A stretch of 64,000 nucleotides of DNA from Hypericum androsaemum (lineage: Eukaryota > Streptophyta > Magnoliopsida > Malpighiales > Hypericaceae), in the NCBI GenBank assembly GCA_963995505.1, contig OZ023192.1, forward strand, positions 8,787,001-8,851,000. The letters are read 5' to 3'. The translations under genes and the position numbers were made by a program. Positions 48,111-60,000 of the stretch are shown here, piece by piece. A model generated the notes under the pieces. It saw only the letters and a program-made list of their open reading frames with translations, ran no database searches and was not told where the DNA came from. Position 1 is the stretch's first letter; the number at the start of each line of letters is the position of its first letter.

Positions 48111-48867
48111 GACTTTCATATCAATCAAATCCATAGGTTTTAACGAATCAAACATATACAGTGCCCTATCTGGGCCCAATTAACCAAACTCTTACGAGTC
48201 ATAATGTCACATCATAATGCTCATACGGTAAATGCACAATATGCACTCAAAGTACCAAATTCAGATCATGACAAAATAAGACAGTGTGCCAAACAAAGCA
48301 CGAGTCACATATTATTTGTTTACCAATTTTGGCTCGAAGACTATCTGATTCGATCGTCTTTCCAATACAAAAACTCCTTCAATCAAATACTGAATTCAAT
48401 AGCTCCGTGGTTTGTTTTTGAAAACCCTTAGACATATGTCCCAAACCCGATCACATATAAATCAAAATCTCTCTATTACTGGAAGCAGATTCAAGCTTAC
48501 GTCATCATTCCTTAAGTTTCCAAGCCTATGCTTGTAGTTTCTTTACTAGATCAAGTACTTACCAATGTCATCGTTTGATTGTTGTTTGTCGGAGGTGCTG
48601 TACTTGATTAGGATCTTGTAAAGTCGAGGCAAGAGTTAGACTCTTTCTCCGTAAGACGAGATTGCCCTGTATTTAGTGCTTACGGGATGCGGCAATCATC
48701 CCCAAGATACAATGACTTTCAGACTTCGAGTTCGTAGCACAACGACCCTCGAAGCTTCGGGCGAACCATTCGATATTCAGAACTTATCGAGAGAGAGAGA
48801 GCATACAATTGCTAACAAATGCTTATGCATGTTGTAGTGTGGTGAGATACAAATGAGGGGGAGGGGC

Positions 48868-48876
48868 CTATTTATA
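48868..48876 (-). promoter_or_regulatory. TATA box in the left palindrome arm, facing left
   Basis: TATAAATAG on the minus strand. It is the mirror image of the box at 49042, and both point outward from the palindrome centre. Promoter activity is inferred. Confidence 0.5.
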
Positions 48877-49041
48877 GGCCCTGGTTGGGAGGGAGACAGG
48901 TACTCCGAAGGGGCGCGTTCGTTCGGCCAGCAGGCAGGTTGGCTGCGCTCGTGGCTCTTCGGTGACATTCTGGATCCTTCCAGGTGCGCCCAGATCGGGT
49001 TGTGCCCCTTCGGAGTGCCTGCCTCCCTCCCATATAGTGCC

Positions 49042-49050
49042 TATAAATAG
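49042..49050 (+). promoter_or_regulatory. TATA box in the right palindrome arm, facing right
   Basis: TATAAATAG followed by a C/T-rich stretch (CACTCCCCCTCATT) and then the CT microsatellite. This is an arrangement typical of a plant core promoter and leader. Confidence 0.5.
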
Positions 49051-49114
49051 GCCACTCCCCCTCATTTGCATCTCACCCCACTACAACTTGCATAAGCATT
49101 CGTTAGCAATTATA

Positions 49115-49116
<2 letters not shown>

Positions 49117-49149
<33 letters not shown>
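49117..49149 (+). repeat. (CT)n microsatellite
   Basis: About 33 bp of CT repeats in the right arm. The mirrored place in the left arm (48789-48801) has only 13 bp of GA, so the tract grew or shrank after the arms formed. Confidence 0.95.
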
Positions 49150-49151
<2 letters not shown>

Positions 49152-50685
49152 AAAGTTCCAAATATCAGACAGTTCATCCGAAGATTCGAGGGTCGTTGTG
49201 CTACGAACTTGAAGTCCGAAAGTTGTTATATCTTGGGGACAATTGCCGCAACCCGTAAGCACTGAATATGGGGCAATCTCGTCTTACGGAGAAAGAGTCT
49301 AACTCTTGCCTCGACTTTACAAGATCCTAATCAAGTACACCACCTCCAACAAACAACATTGCTATCTCTTTCTAAGTTAAAACATAGAATGATTACATGT
49401 CTTTAATTGGTCAATTTGTTATAATCCAGAGATGCTTCCTAGTTACTTGTAATTTCAATCGTTATACAACGTCATCATTTCAACTTAACTATCAAGCTCA
49501 TAATTAAATAATCAAGCTCATTTATATTTTAGCTCATTCTATTACTTGCAATCCTCTTCTGTTGCTCTTTTTTTTTCTTCCTTTAATTTTATAAAAGGTT
49601 CAGTTTAAATTTTCAAAGAAATCTCTAAATATCAAGGAAGTCTAACTATAATTCTCTCTCTTGGTTCATATCTTCACTTTCTTATTGCATTTTCCTCCTT
49701 ATTTCTCTTAATAGTTTATGTTTATCTTATTTTCCATTTTCGTAACTTGTTTCCAATGAGACTTAATATTACAAACTTTCTTATTTAATAGATCACACTT
49801 GCTATTTCTTTACGTACTCAGAAAATAAACCACCGCAAACATTCACCCTCTCCTTTTTATTTGTTTACCCCAAATTAAACATACAAATTTAGGTCACAAA
49901 CATTAAGTTATCTAACTTAAGTTGCTTTCCTATTTCTGTAACAATTCAACGTAAGTTAGAACAAATTGGCATAATCTAATTAACTTTTAATCTTAATAGT
50001 CTTACTTTAAAAATCAATAACATAGCCTTAAATAAAGGAGCTGAATTTACCTTCGTGATGCTCTCCCAGTAAGTACTCATTTCCCTTTTGTTCCTTCTCT
50101 ATCGGCTCCTTTATTTCATTTTCTAATTTACTTGTTATTTCTTTGGTTTTGGTGGAAATAATGGAGCTAAGTGGTTTATATTGTTCCCAGATGGTTTCTA
50201 CCACTTCAAATTTACCTTTATCTCTTCTTTTTTTTTCAATTTCCAAAATCTACTACGTATCCATTCTCTTCCTTTTACTACCACGTTCCTTTGCTTAATT
50301 TTCTATTTAAATTCTAACTTATCCTATTTTAATTAGATACATATTCTCATGGTCAATTTAGTTTGTTGCCACATTTTTCTCATTTCTTTTTTCCTGTTGC
50401 AACTTGCCACGTTTTGTTTCTTTTTTTCTATTATTTACCCTATTTTATTAATTTACTCCTTATCTATTAAAAAGGTTGGTAAGTTCCTATTTTTATACAT
50501 TTGAAATTACCTAAATATTTTAGATTAACTTAAATAATTAATTGGTTCAAATTATATCTAACTACATCCTTAGAATTCTTGATGACTAATTCTATTTTCC
50601 AGTAAAGTATATTAGTATCTTACCAAATAACGTAGTATACTTGATTAAGTCCAACTAAAATTAATTAATGTGGTTAGATATTAAA

Positions 50686-50690
50686 CTTTT
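50686..50690. repeat. Right target site duplication (CTTTT) of the LARD-like element
   Basis: CTTTT follows the right LTR end and matches 34156-34160. Satellite resumes at once with CTATCCTTATCTTGCC. Confidence 0.75.
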
Positions 50691-53600
50691 CTATCCTTAT
50701 CTTGCCTCTTCCTTAAATTTTCTTTCCTCATCATGTCTTTTCTTGCCTTATCAAGCTTATCTTGGCTTTTCTTGTCTTATCTTGGCTTTTCTTGCCTTAT
50801 CTTGCCATTTATTTCCTTATCTTGCCATTTATTTACTTCTCTTGCCTTTTCTTATCTTTTCTTGCCTTATCTTGCCTTATCTTTCCTTTTCTTGCCTTTT
50901 CTTTCCTTATCTTGCTTTTTCATGCCTTATCTTGCCTTATCTTACCTTTTCTTGGTTTTTCTTGCCCTTTCTTGCCTTATCTTTCCTTTTCTTTCCTTAT
51001 CTTGCCTTATCTTGTCTTTTCCTTGCCTTTTCTTTCCTTATCATGCCTTTTCCTTGCATTTTCTTGCCTTATCTTGCTTTTTCTTGCCTTATCTTGCCTT
51101 TTAGTTTCTTTTCTTGCCTTATCTTGCCTTATCTTACCTTTTATTTCCTTATCTTGCCATTTCCTTGCTTTTTCTTACCTTTTCCTTCCTTTTCTTACAT
51201 TTTCTTGCCTTCTCTTGCCTTTTATTTGCCTTTTCTTACCTTCTCCTCGCCTTTTCTTGCCTTTCCTTGCGTTATTATGTCTTTCCTTTCCTTATCTTGT
51301 CTTTTCTTAACTTTTCTTTCCTTTTCTTGCCTTATCATGCCTTTTCTTTCCGTATCTTGCCTTTTCCTTGCATTTTCTTTCCTTATCTTACTTTTTCTTG
51401 CCTTTTCTTGCCTTATCTTGCCTTTTCTTACCATTTATTTCTTTATCTTGCAATTTCTTTACTTTTCTTGCCTTTTCCTTCCTTATCTTGCCATTTCCTT
51501 AACTTTTCTTTCCTTTTCTTGACTTTTCTAGTCTTTTCTTCCCTTTTTTGGCCTTATCCTGCTTTATCTTGCCATTTATTGCCTTTTCTTTGCATATCTT
51601 GCCATTTCCTTGCCTTTTCTTGCCTTTGCATACGTTTTCTTGCCTTTTCTTGCCCTATGTTGCCTTTTCTTTTCTCATCTTGCCTTTTCTTGCCTTATCT
51701 TTGCTTTTCTTGTCTTTTATTGCCTTTCCTTTCTTTATCCTTCCTTTTCTTACTTTTCTTGCCTTATCTTACCTTTTATTGCCTCTTCTTTCCTTATCTT
51801 GCTTTTTATTACTTTTTCTATTCCTTATCTTGCCTTATCTGGCCGTTTCTTGACTTTTCTTACCTTTTCTTTCCTTATCTTACCAGTTCCGTCCCTTTTC
51901 TTGCTTTTTCTTGCCATTTCCTAGCCTTTTCTTGCCATTTCTTTCCTTTTCTTGCCTTTTCCTGCTTTTTCATATCTTATCTTGCCTTTTCTTGCCTTAT
52001 CTTGCCTTTTTCTTGCCTTTTCTGGCCTTATCATGCTTTTCCTTTCCTTATCTTGTCTTTTCTTGCCTTTTCTTGTCTTTTCTTTCCTTTTCTTGCTATA
52101 TGTAACCGGTTCTTGCCTTTTATTGCCTTTTCATGTCTTATCTTGCCTTTTCTTGCCTTATCTTTCCTTTTCTTGCCTTATCTTTCCTTATGTTACCATT
52201 TCTTGCCTTTTCTTGCCCTATCTTGCCTTTTCTTACCTTACCTTGCCTTTTCCTTCCTTTTCTTGCATTTTCCTTGCCTTTACTTGCATTATCTTGCCTT
52301 TTCTTGCCGTAGCTTACCTTTTCCTTTCGTTTCTTGCCTTATTTTGCCTTTTCTTGCCTTTTCTTTCCTTTTCTTACCTTTTCTTGCCATATCTAGCCTT
52401 TTCTTTTCTTTTCTTGCCTTATATTTCCTTTTCTTGCCTTTTCTTGCCGTATTTTTCCTTATCTGGCCATTTCCTTCCTTTTCTTGCCATTTATTTCCTT
52501 ATCTTACCTTATCTTGCCTTTTCCTTGCCTTTTCTTTCCTTATCTACCTTTCTTTCCTTATCATGCCTTTTCCTTCCATTTTCTTACCTTATCTTGCTTT
52601 TTCATGCCTTTTCTTGCCATTTCTTTTCTTTTCTTGCCTTATCTTGCCATTTCCTTGCCTTTTCTTGCCTTTTCTATGCCTTTTCTTGCCCTTTCCATGC
52701 CTTTTCTTGCCTTTCCTTGCCTTATCATGTCTTTCCTTGCCTTGTCTTGTCTTATCTTGCCTTATCTTTGCTTTTCATGCCTTTTCTTGCCTTATCTTGC
52801 CTTATCTTTCCTTTTCTTGCCTTTTCTTCCCCTTTCTTTCCTTTTTTTGCCTTATCTTGCCTTTTATTGCCTTTTCTTTCCTTTTCTTTCCTTTTCCATG
52901 CCTTTTCTTGCCTTTTCCTTGCCTTTGCTTGCCTTATCTTGCCTTATATAGCCTGTTCTTGCCTTTTCTTGCCTTATCTTTCCTTATCTTGCCATTTCCT
53001 TGCCTTTTCTTGCCATTTCCTGGCTTATCTTTCCTTTTCCTTACATTTTCTATCCTTATCATGCCTTTACTATCCTTATCTTTCCTTTTCCTTGTATTTT
53101 CTTTCCTGATCTTGCTTTATCATACCTTTTCTTAGCTTTTCTTACCTTATCTTGTCATTTATTTCCTTATCTTGCTATTTCTTTCCTTTTCTTGCCATTT
53201 CTGTCCTTATCTTGCCATTTTCTTGCCTTTTCTTTCATTTTTTTTCCATTTTCGTGCCTTTTCTTTCCTTTTCTTGCCTTTTCTTGCCTTTTCTAACCTT
53301 TTCTTCCCTTTTCTTGCTTTATCTTTCCTTTTCCTTGCATTTTCTTTCCTTATCTTTGCTTTTCTTGCCTTTTCTTGCCTTTTATTGCCTTTTCTTACTT
53401 TTCTTGCCTTATTTTGCCTTTTATTTCCTTTTCTTTCCTTATCTTGCTTTTTCCTTGCCTTTTATTACTTTTTCCTTGCCTTATCTTGCCTTATCTGGCC
53501 GTTTCATGACTTTTCTTACCCTTTCTTTCCTTATCATACCATTTCCTTGCCTTTTCTTGCTTTTTCTTGCCATTTCCTTGCCTTTTTTGCCATTTCTTTC

Positions 53601-53887
53601 CTTTTCCTACCTTTTCCTGCCTTTTCTTAACTTACCTTGCCTTTTTCTTGCCTTTTCTGGCCTTATCATGCTTTTCCTTTCCTTATCTTGTCTTTTCTTG
53701 CCTTTTCTTGTCTTTTCTTTCCTTTTCATGCTATATTTTACCAGTTCTTGCCTTTTATTGACTTTTCTTGTCTTGTCTTGCCTTATCTTTCCTTTTCTTG
53801 CATTTTATTGCCTTATCTTTCCTTTTTTTGCCTTTTCTTGCCCTATCTTGCCTTTTCTTACCTTACCTTACATTTTCCTTCTTTATC
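50691..53887 (+). repeat. Pyrimidine satellite, middle block
   Basis: Same unit and same variant set as the left block, including GCCTTTACTTGCATTATC near 52276, CCTTTCGTTTC near 52322 and the ACCGGTTC variant near 52094, whose diverged copy lies near 53732 (spacing ~1.64 kb). It is the displaced continuation of the array left of the LARD-like element. No gene is seen. Confidence 0.93.
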
Positions 53888-54058
53888 CTAGCCGTCGTGG
53901 CAATGTAGACGATCAACCAACTCGAGATATCCATGTGTTTAAAGCTTTCTCGAAAAGACTTGATTTAGGCTTACATGGCTGAGTAGGAGCTTCATCTTCT
54001 TCGTCGAAATGGCCATACAATTGTTGTTGAAGGTCTCTAAGCTTTTTCTTTTGTTTCT
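53888..54058. other. Non-satellite island between two satellite subfamilies
   Basis: The sequence from TAGCCGTCGTGGC to CTTTTGTTTCTG fits no satellite unit. I see no terminal repeats and no clear target duplication. Satellite on its two sides differs in marker variants, so the island sits at or very near the junction of two array domains. Confidence 0.85.
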
Positions 54059-54062
54059 GACC
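53913..54062 (-). pseudogene. Short coding-like fragment in a unique island, unknown origin
   Basis: A ~170-bp island (about 53888-54058) breaks the satellite with mixed-composition sequence. On the minus strand it has an open frame of 49 codons ending in TGA at 53913-53915, bounded upstream by TAA at 54063-54065 where satellite begins. There is no ATG. The peptide begins basic (QKQKKKLRDLQQQL), then has an acidic patch (HFDEEDEAP) and ends FEKALNTWISRVG. Balanced amino-acid use, a helix-like amphipathic tail and a clean stop look like the C-terminal end of a real protein rather than noise. I do not recognise the family. It is likely a captured gene or transposon fragment without promoter or start. 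Confidence 0.5.
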
Positions 54063-57000
54063 TTATCTTGCTTTTTCTTGCCTTATCTTGCCTTTTCCTT
54101 TCCTTTTCTTTCCTTTTCTTGCCTTATCTTGCCACATCTTTCCTTTTCTTTCCATTTCTTGCCTTACCTTCCCTTTTTTGCCTTTTCTTGCCTTTTCCTT
54201 GCCTTTTATTTCCTTTTCTTGCCTTATCTTACCTTTTCTTGCCTTTTCTTGCCTTTTCATTCCTTTTCCTTGCCTTATCTTTCCATTTCTTGCCTTATCT
54301 TTCCCTTTCTTACCTTTTCATTCCTTTTCCTTGCCTTTTCTTGCCTTTTTTTTCCTGTTCTTTCCTTATCTCACCTTTTCTTACCTTTCTTCCCTTTTCT
54401 TGCCTTTTCTTTCATTTTCTTGCCTTTTCATGCCTTTTCCTTGCCTTTTCTTGCCTAATCTTGCATTTTCTTCCCTTTTCTTGCATTTTCAAGCCTTTTA
54501 ATTGCCTTTTCTTGCCGTATCTTACCTTTTCTTGCCTTAGCTTGCCTTTTCTTGTCTTTTCCTTGCCTTTTCTTTCCTTTTCATGCCTTTTCTTAACTTA
54601 TCTTTCCTTTTCTTGCCTTTTCCATGCCTTTTCTTGCCTTTTCTTGCCATTTCTTTCCTTTTCCAAGCCTTTTCTTGAATTTTCTTGCCTCTTGTTTCCT
54701 TATCTTGCCTTTTCTTGCCTTATCTTGCCTTTTCTTACATTTTCTTGCCTTTTCTTGCCTTTTCATGCCTTTTCTTGCCTTTTCCTTACCTTTTCTTGCC
54801 TTATCTTTCCTTTTTTTTTGCCTTTTCTCACCTATTCCTTGCATTTTCTTCCCTTATCTTGCCTTTTCTTGCCTTATCTTTCCTTTTCTTGCCTTATCTT
54901 TCCTTTTCATTCCATTTCTTTCCTTTTCTTGCCTTTTCATGCCTTATCTTGCCATTTCTTACCTTTTCTTACCTTTTCCATGCCTTTTCTTGCCTTATCT
55001 TGCCTTTTCTTGCCGTTTTATTCCTTTTCTTGCCATTTCTTGCATTTTCTTGCCATTTCTTGCCTTTTCTTATCTTTTCTTGCCTTTTTTTACCTTTTCG
55101 TGCATTTTCATGCCTTTTCCTTGCCTTATCTTTTCTTTTCTTTCCTTTTCTTGCCTTATTTTGCCTTTTCCTTGCATTTTCTTTACTCTTCTTGCCATAT
55201 ATTACCTCATCTTGCCTTTTCCTTGTATTTTCTTTCCTTTTCTTGCATTATCTTACATCATCTTGCCTTTTCTTGCCTTTTCTTTCATTTTCCTTGCCTT
55301 TTCAATCCTTTTCCTTTCCCTTTCTGACCTTTTCTTGCCTCATCTTTCCTTTTCTTGCCCTTTCATTCCTTTTCCTTGCCTTTTCTTTCCATTTCTTGCC
55401 TTTTCTTTCTTTTTCTTGCCTTTTTCTAGCCTTTTCCTTGCCTTTTCTTGCCATTTCTTGCCTTATCATTCCTTATCTTTCCTTTTCTTTCCTTTCTTGC
55501 CTTTTCTTTCCTTTTCTTACCTTTTCTCGCATGTTCTTTCCTTTTCTTGCATTTTCTTGCCTTTTCATGCCTTTTCCTTACTTTTTCTTGCCTTTTCTTA
55601 TCTTATCTTGCCTTTTCCTTGCCTTTTCTTTCCTTTTCTTGCCTTTTCTTGCCTTATATTGCCTTTTCCTTTCCTTTTCTTACCTTATCTTGCCACATCT
55701 TTCCTTTTCTTTCCATTTCTTGCGTTTCCTTCCCTTTTTTGCCTTTTCTTGCCATGTCTTGCCTTTTCTTACTTTTTCCTTGCCTTTTATTTCCTTTTCT
55801 TGCCTTATCTTACCTTTTCTTGCCTTTTCATTCCTTTTCCTTGCCTTATCTTTCCTTTTCTTCCCTTATCTTTCCCTTTCTTGCCTTATCTTTCCTTTTC
55901 TTGCCTTTTCATTCCTTCTCCTTGCCTTTTCTTGCTTTTTTTTCTTTTCTTGCTTTTCCATGCATTTTCTTGCCTTATCTCACCTTTTCTTACCCTTCTT
56001 GCCTTTTCTCACCTTTTATTTCCTTTTCTCGCCTTTTCTTTCCTTTTCATGCCTTTTCATGCCTTTTCCTTGCCTTTTCTTGCCTTATCTTGCCTTTTCT
56101 TCCCTTATCTTGCCTTTTCATACCTTTTTATTGCCTTTTCTTGCCTTATATTTCCTTTTCTTGCATTTTCTTGCCTTTTCTTTCTTTTTCCTTGCCTTTT
56201 CTTTCTTTTTCCTTGCCTTTTCTTGCCTTTTCTTTCCTTTTCCTTGCCTTTTCTTTCTTTTTCATGCATTTTCTTGCCTTTTCTTGCCTTATCTTTCCTT
56301 TTCATGCCCTTCCCATGCCTTTTCAGGCCTTTTCATTGCTTTTCTTGCCTTATCTTTCCTTTTCTTTCCTTTTCTTTTTTTTCTTAGCTTTTCTTGCCTT
56401 TTCTTGCCTTTTCATGCCATTTCTTGCCTTCTCCTTACCTTTTCTTGCCTTATCTTTCCTTTTTTTCCATTTCTCACCTTTTCCTTTCCTTTTCTGGCCT
56501 TATCTTGCCTTTTTTTGCCTTTTCTTGCCTTATCTTTCCTTTTCTTTCCATTTCTTTCCATTTCTTTCCTTTTCTTGCATTTTCTTGCCTGTTCTTGCTT
56601 TTTCTTTCTTTTCCTTGCCTTTTCTCGCCTTATCTTACCTTTTATTGCTGTTTCATTCCTTTTCTTCCCATTGCTTGCATTTTCTTGCCATTTCTTGCCT
56701 TTTCTTATCTTTTCTTGCATTTTCTTTCCTTTTCCTTTATTTTCAAGCCTTTTCCTTGCCTGATCTTTTCTTATCTTGCCTTTTCTTGCCTTATTTTGCC
56801 TATCTTGCATTTTCTTTCCTTTTCTTGCCATATCTTACCTCATCTTGCCTTTTCCTTGTATTTTCTTTCCTTTTCTTTCATTATCTTACTTCATCTTGCC
56901 TTTTCTTGCCTTTTCTTTCCTTTTTCTTGCATTTTCAATCCTTTTTCTTGCCCTTTCTTACCTTTTCTTGCCTTATCATTCCTTTTCTTGCCCTTTCATT

Positions 57001-60000
57001 CCTTTTCCTTGCCTTTTCTTTCCATTTCTTGCCTTTTCTTTCTTTTTCTTGCCTTTTCCTAGCCTTTTCCTTGCCTTTTCTTGCCATTTCTTGCCTTATC
57101 ATTCCTTATCTTTCCTTTTCTTTCCTTTCTTGCCTTTTCTTTCCTTTTCTTACCTTTTCTCGCATGTTCTTTCCTTTTCTTGCCTTTTCTTTCCTTTTCT
57201 TGCTTTTTCATGCCTTTTCCTTACTTTTTCTTGCCTTTTCTTATCTTATCTTGCCTTTTCCTTGCCTTTTCTTGCCTTATATTACCTTTTCCTTTCCTTT
57301 TCTTACCTTATCTTGCCACATCTTTCCTTTTCTTTCCATTTCTTGTATTTCCTTCCCTTTTTTGCCTTTTCTTGCCATGTCTTGCCTTTTCTTACTTTTT
57401 CCTTGCCTTTTATTTCCTTTTCTTGCCTTATCTTACCTTTTCTTGCCTTTTCATTCCTTTTCCTTGCCTTATCTTTCCTTTTCTTCCCTTATCTTTCCCT
57501 TTCTTGCCTTATCTTTCCTTTTCTTCCCTTTTCATTCCTTCTCCTTGCCTTTTCTTGCTTTTTTTTCTTTTCTTGCTTTTCCATGCATTTTCTTGCCATA
57601 TCTCACCTTTTCTTACCTTTCTTGCCTTTTCTCACCTTTTATTTCCTTTTCTCGCATTTTCTTTCCTTTTCATGCCTTTTCATGCCTTTTCCTTGCCTTT
57701 TCTTGCCTTATCTTGCCTTTTCTTCCCTTATCTTGCCTTTTCATACCTTTTTATTGCCTTTTCTTGCCTTATATTTCCTTTTCTTGCATTTTCTTGCCTT
57801 TTCCTTGCCTTTTCTTTCTTTTTCATGCATTTTCTTGCCTTTTCTTGCCTTATCTTTCCTTTTCATGCCCTTCCCATGCCTTTTCAGGCCTTTTCTTTGC
57901 TTTTCTTGCCTTATCTTTCCTTTTCTTTTCTTTCTTACCTTTTCTTGCCTTTTCTTGCCTTTTCATGCCTTTTCTTGCCTTCTCCTTACATTTTCTTGCC
58001 TTATCTTTCCTTTTTTTCCATTTCTCTCCTTTTCCTTGCCTTTTCTTGCCTTATCTTGCCTTTTTTTTGCCTTTTCTTGCCTTATCTTTCCTTTTCTTTC
58101 CATTTCTTTCCATTTCTTTCCTTTTCTTGCATTTTCTTGCCATTTCTTGCTTTTTCTTTCTTTTCCTTGCCTTTTCTCACCTTATCTTACCTTTTATTGC
58201 TGTTTCATTCCTTTTCTTTCCATTGCTTGCATTTTCTTGCCATTTCTTGCCTTTTCTTATCTATTCTTGCCTTTTCTTTCCTTTTCCTTTATTTTCAAGC
58301 CTTTTCCTTGCCTGATCTTTTCTTATCTTGCCTTTTCTTGCCTTATTTTGCCTTTGCCTTGCATTTTCTTTCCTTTTCTTGCCATATCTTACCTCATCTT
58401 GCCTTTTCCTTGTATTTTCTTTCCTTTTCTTTCATTATCTTACTTCATCTTGCCTTTTCTTGCCTTTTCTTTCCTTTTTCTTGCATTTTCAATCCTTTTT
58501 CTTGCCCTTTCTTACCTTTTCTTGCCTTATCTTTCCTTTTCTTGCCCTTTCATTCCTTTTCCTTGCCTTTTCTTTCCATTTCTTGCCTTTTCTTTATTTT
58601 TCTTTTCTTTTCCTTGCCTTTTCCTTTCCTTTTCTTTCTTTTTCTTGTCTTTTCCTTGCCTTTTCTTGCCTTATCTTTCCTTATCTTACCTTTTCTTGCC
58701 TTTTCTTACCTTTTCTTTCCATTTCTTGCCTTATCTTTCCTTTTCTTGCCTTTTCATTCCTTTTCCTTGCCTTTTCTTGCCTTTTTTCCTTTCCTTTCCT
58801 TATCTCACCTTTTCTTACCTTTCTTGCCTTTTCCTTGCCTTTTCTTGCCTAATCTTGCATTTTCTTCCCTTTTCTTGCTTTTCATGCCTTTTAATTGCCT
58901 TTTCTTGCCTTATCTTTCCTTTTCTTGCCTTATCTTGCCTTTTCCTTGCCTTTTCCTGCCCTTTCATTCCTTTTCCTTGCCTTTTCTTTTCATTTCTTAT
59001 CATTTCTTTATTTTTCTTGTCTTTTCCTTGCCTTTTCTTTCTTTTTCTTGTCTTTTCCTTGCCTTTTCTTGCCTTTTCTTTCCTTATCTTTCATTTTCTT
59101 TCCTTTTCTTACCTTTTCTCGCCTGTTCTTTCCTTTTCTTCCCTTTTCTTGCTTGCCTTTCCTTTTCTTGCCTTTTCATGCCTTTCCCTTACTTTTTCTT
59201 GCCCTTTGTTATCTTATCTTGCCTTTTCCTTGCCTTTTTTCCTTTTCTTTCCTTTTCTTTCCTTTTCTTGCCTTATCTTGCCTTTTCTTGCCTTTTCCTT
59301 TCCTTTTCTTTCCTTTTCTTGCCTTATCTTGCCACATCTTTCCTTTTCTTTCAATTTCTTGCCTTACCTTCCCTTTTTTGCCTTTTCTTGCCTTTTCCTT
59401 GCCTTTTATTTCCTTTTCTTGCCATATCTTACATTTTCTTGCCTTTTCATTCCTTTTCCTTGCCTTATCTTTCTATTTTTTGCCTTATCTTTCCATTTCT
59501 TACCTTATCTTTCCTTTTCTTGCCATTTCATTCCTTTTCCTTGCCTTTTCTTGCCTTTTTTTCCTTTTCTTTCCTTATCTCACCTTTTCTTACCTTTCTT
59601 ACCTTTTCTCTCCTTTTCTTACCTTTTCTCGCCTTTTCTTTCAGATTTTCGCCTTTTCATGCCTTTTCCTCGCCTTTTCATGCCTTTTCCTTGCCTTTTC
59701 ATGCCTTTTCCTCGCCTTTTCTTGCCTTTTCTTTCATATTCCTTGCATTTTCTTACCTTATCTTGCCTTTTCTTGCCTTACGTTCCATTTTTTGCCTTTT
59801 CTTACCTTATCTTTCCTTTTCATTCCATTTCTTTTCTTTTCTTGCCTTTTCATGCCTTATCTTGCCTTTTCTTACCTTTTCTTTCCTTTTCTTGCATTTT
59901 CTTTCCTTTTCTTGCTTTTTCTTTCTTTTCCTTGCCTTTTCTTGCCTTATCTTGCCTTTTCTTGCCGTTCCATTCATTTTCTTGCCATTTCTTGCCATTT

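Larger units (their letters stand above)
48580..49358. mobile_element. Palindromic insertion with divergent TATA boxes, family not recognised
   Basis: 779 bp present only in the right LARD LTR; the left LTR shows the empty site (ATCGTTTGCTATCTC near 42361). The ends are TGTTGTTTG...CAAACAACA. Arms 48580-48914 and 49004-49358 are inverted copies at roughly 90% identity by eye, around an 89-bp spacer. Flanks TTGAT (48575-48579) and TTGCT (49359-49363) fit a 5-bp target duplication with one later change. TG...CA ends and a 5-bp duplication suggest LTR-type integration, but the arms are inverted rather than direct. A foldback DNA element is the alternative. It has no coding capacity. Confidence 0.8.
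34161..50685 (-). mobile_element. LARD-like non-autonomous LTR retrotransposon, nested by two later insertions
   Basis: Two long direct repeats bound the element: 34161-43688 (interrupted) and 47221-50685. Read on the minus strand, the right copy is the 5' LTR, followed by a tRNA-iMet primer site, a 3.5-kb AT-rich interior, a purine tract and the 3' LTR. LTRs start TGTAATATCC and end CGGGTCGTGACA on that strand. Without insertions each LTR is about 2.7 kb. The interior has no gag, pol or other long frame. Long LTRs with a ~3.5-kb non-coding interior are the hallmark of LARDs (large retrotransposon derivatives, as in barley Sukkula), which rely on enzymes made elsewhere. A fully decayed autonomous element is the alternative. 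The two LTRs differ by several percent, mostly transitions, so the insertion is old compared with the CRM element inside it. Confidence 0.8.
47221..50685 (-). repeat. Right LTR (5' LTR on the minus strand), carrying a palindromic insertion
   Basis: 3465 bp, aligning with the left LTR from TGTCACGACC to GATATTAAA. The expected terminal CA reads AA, probably a point change. Without the 779-bp insertion and its extra target bases it is about 2.68 kb. In the ~320 bp I compared by eye after 47452, about 6-7% of positions differ from the left LTR, mostly C/T and G/A. No gene is seen. Confidence 0.85.

Noticed and set aside
48853..49258. Small frames inside the palindromic insertion
   Set aside because: Similar peptides appear on opposite strands because the sequence is an inverted repeat. 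None exceeds ~100 codons and there is no domain.
48580..49358. Calling the palindrome a Mutator, hAT or CACTA element
   Set aside because: The target duplication appears to be 5 bp and the ends are TG...CA. Mutator (usually 9 bp), hAT (8 bp) and CACTA (3 bp with CACTA ends) do not fit.
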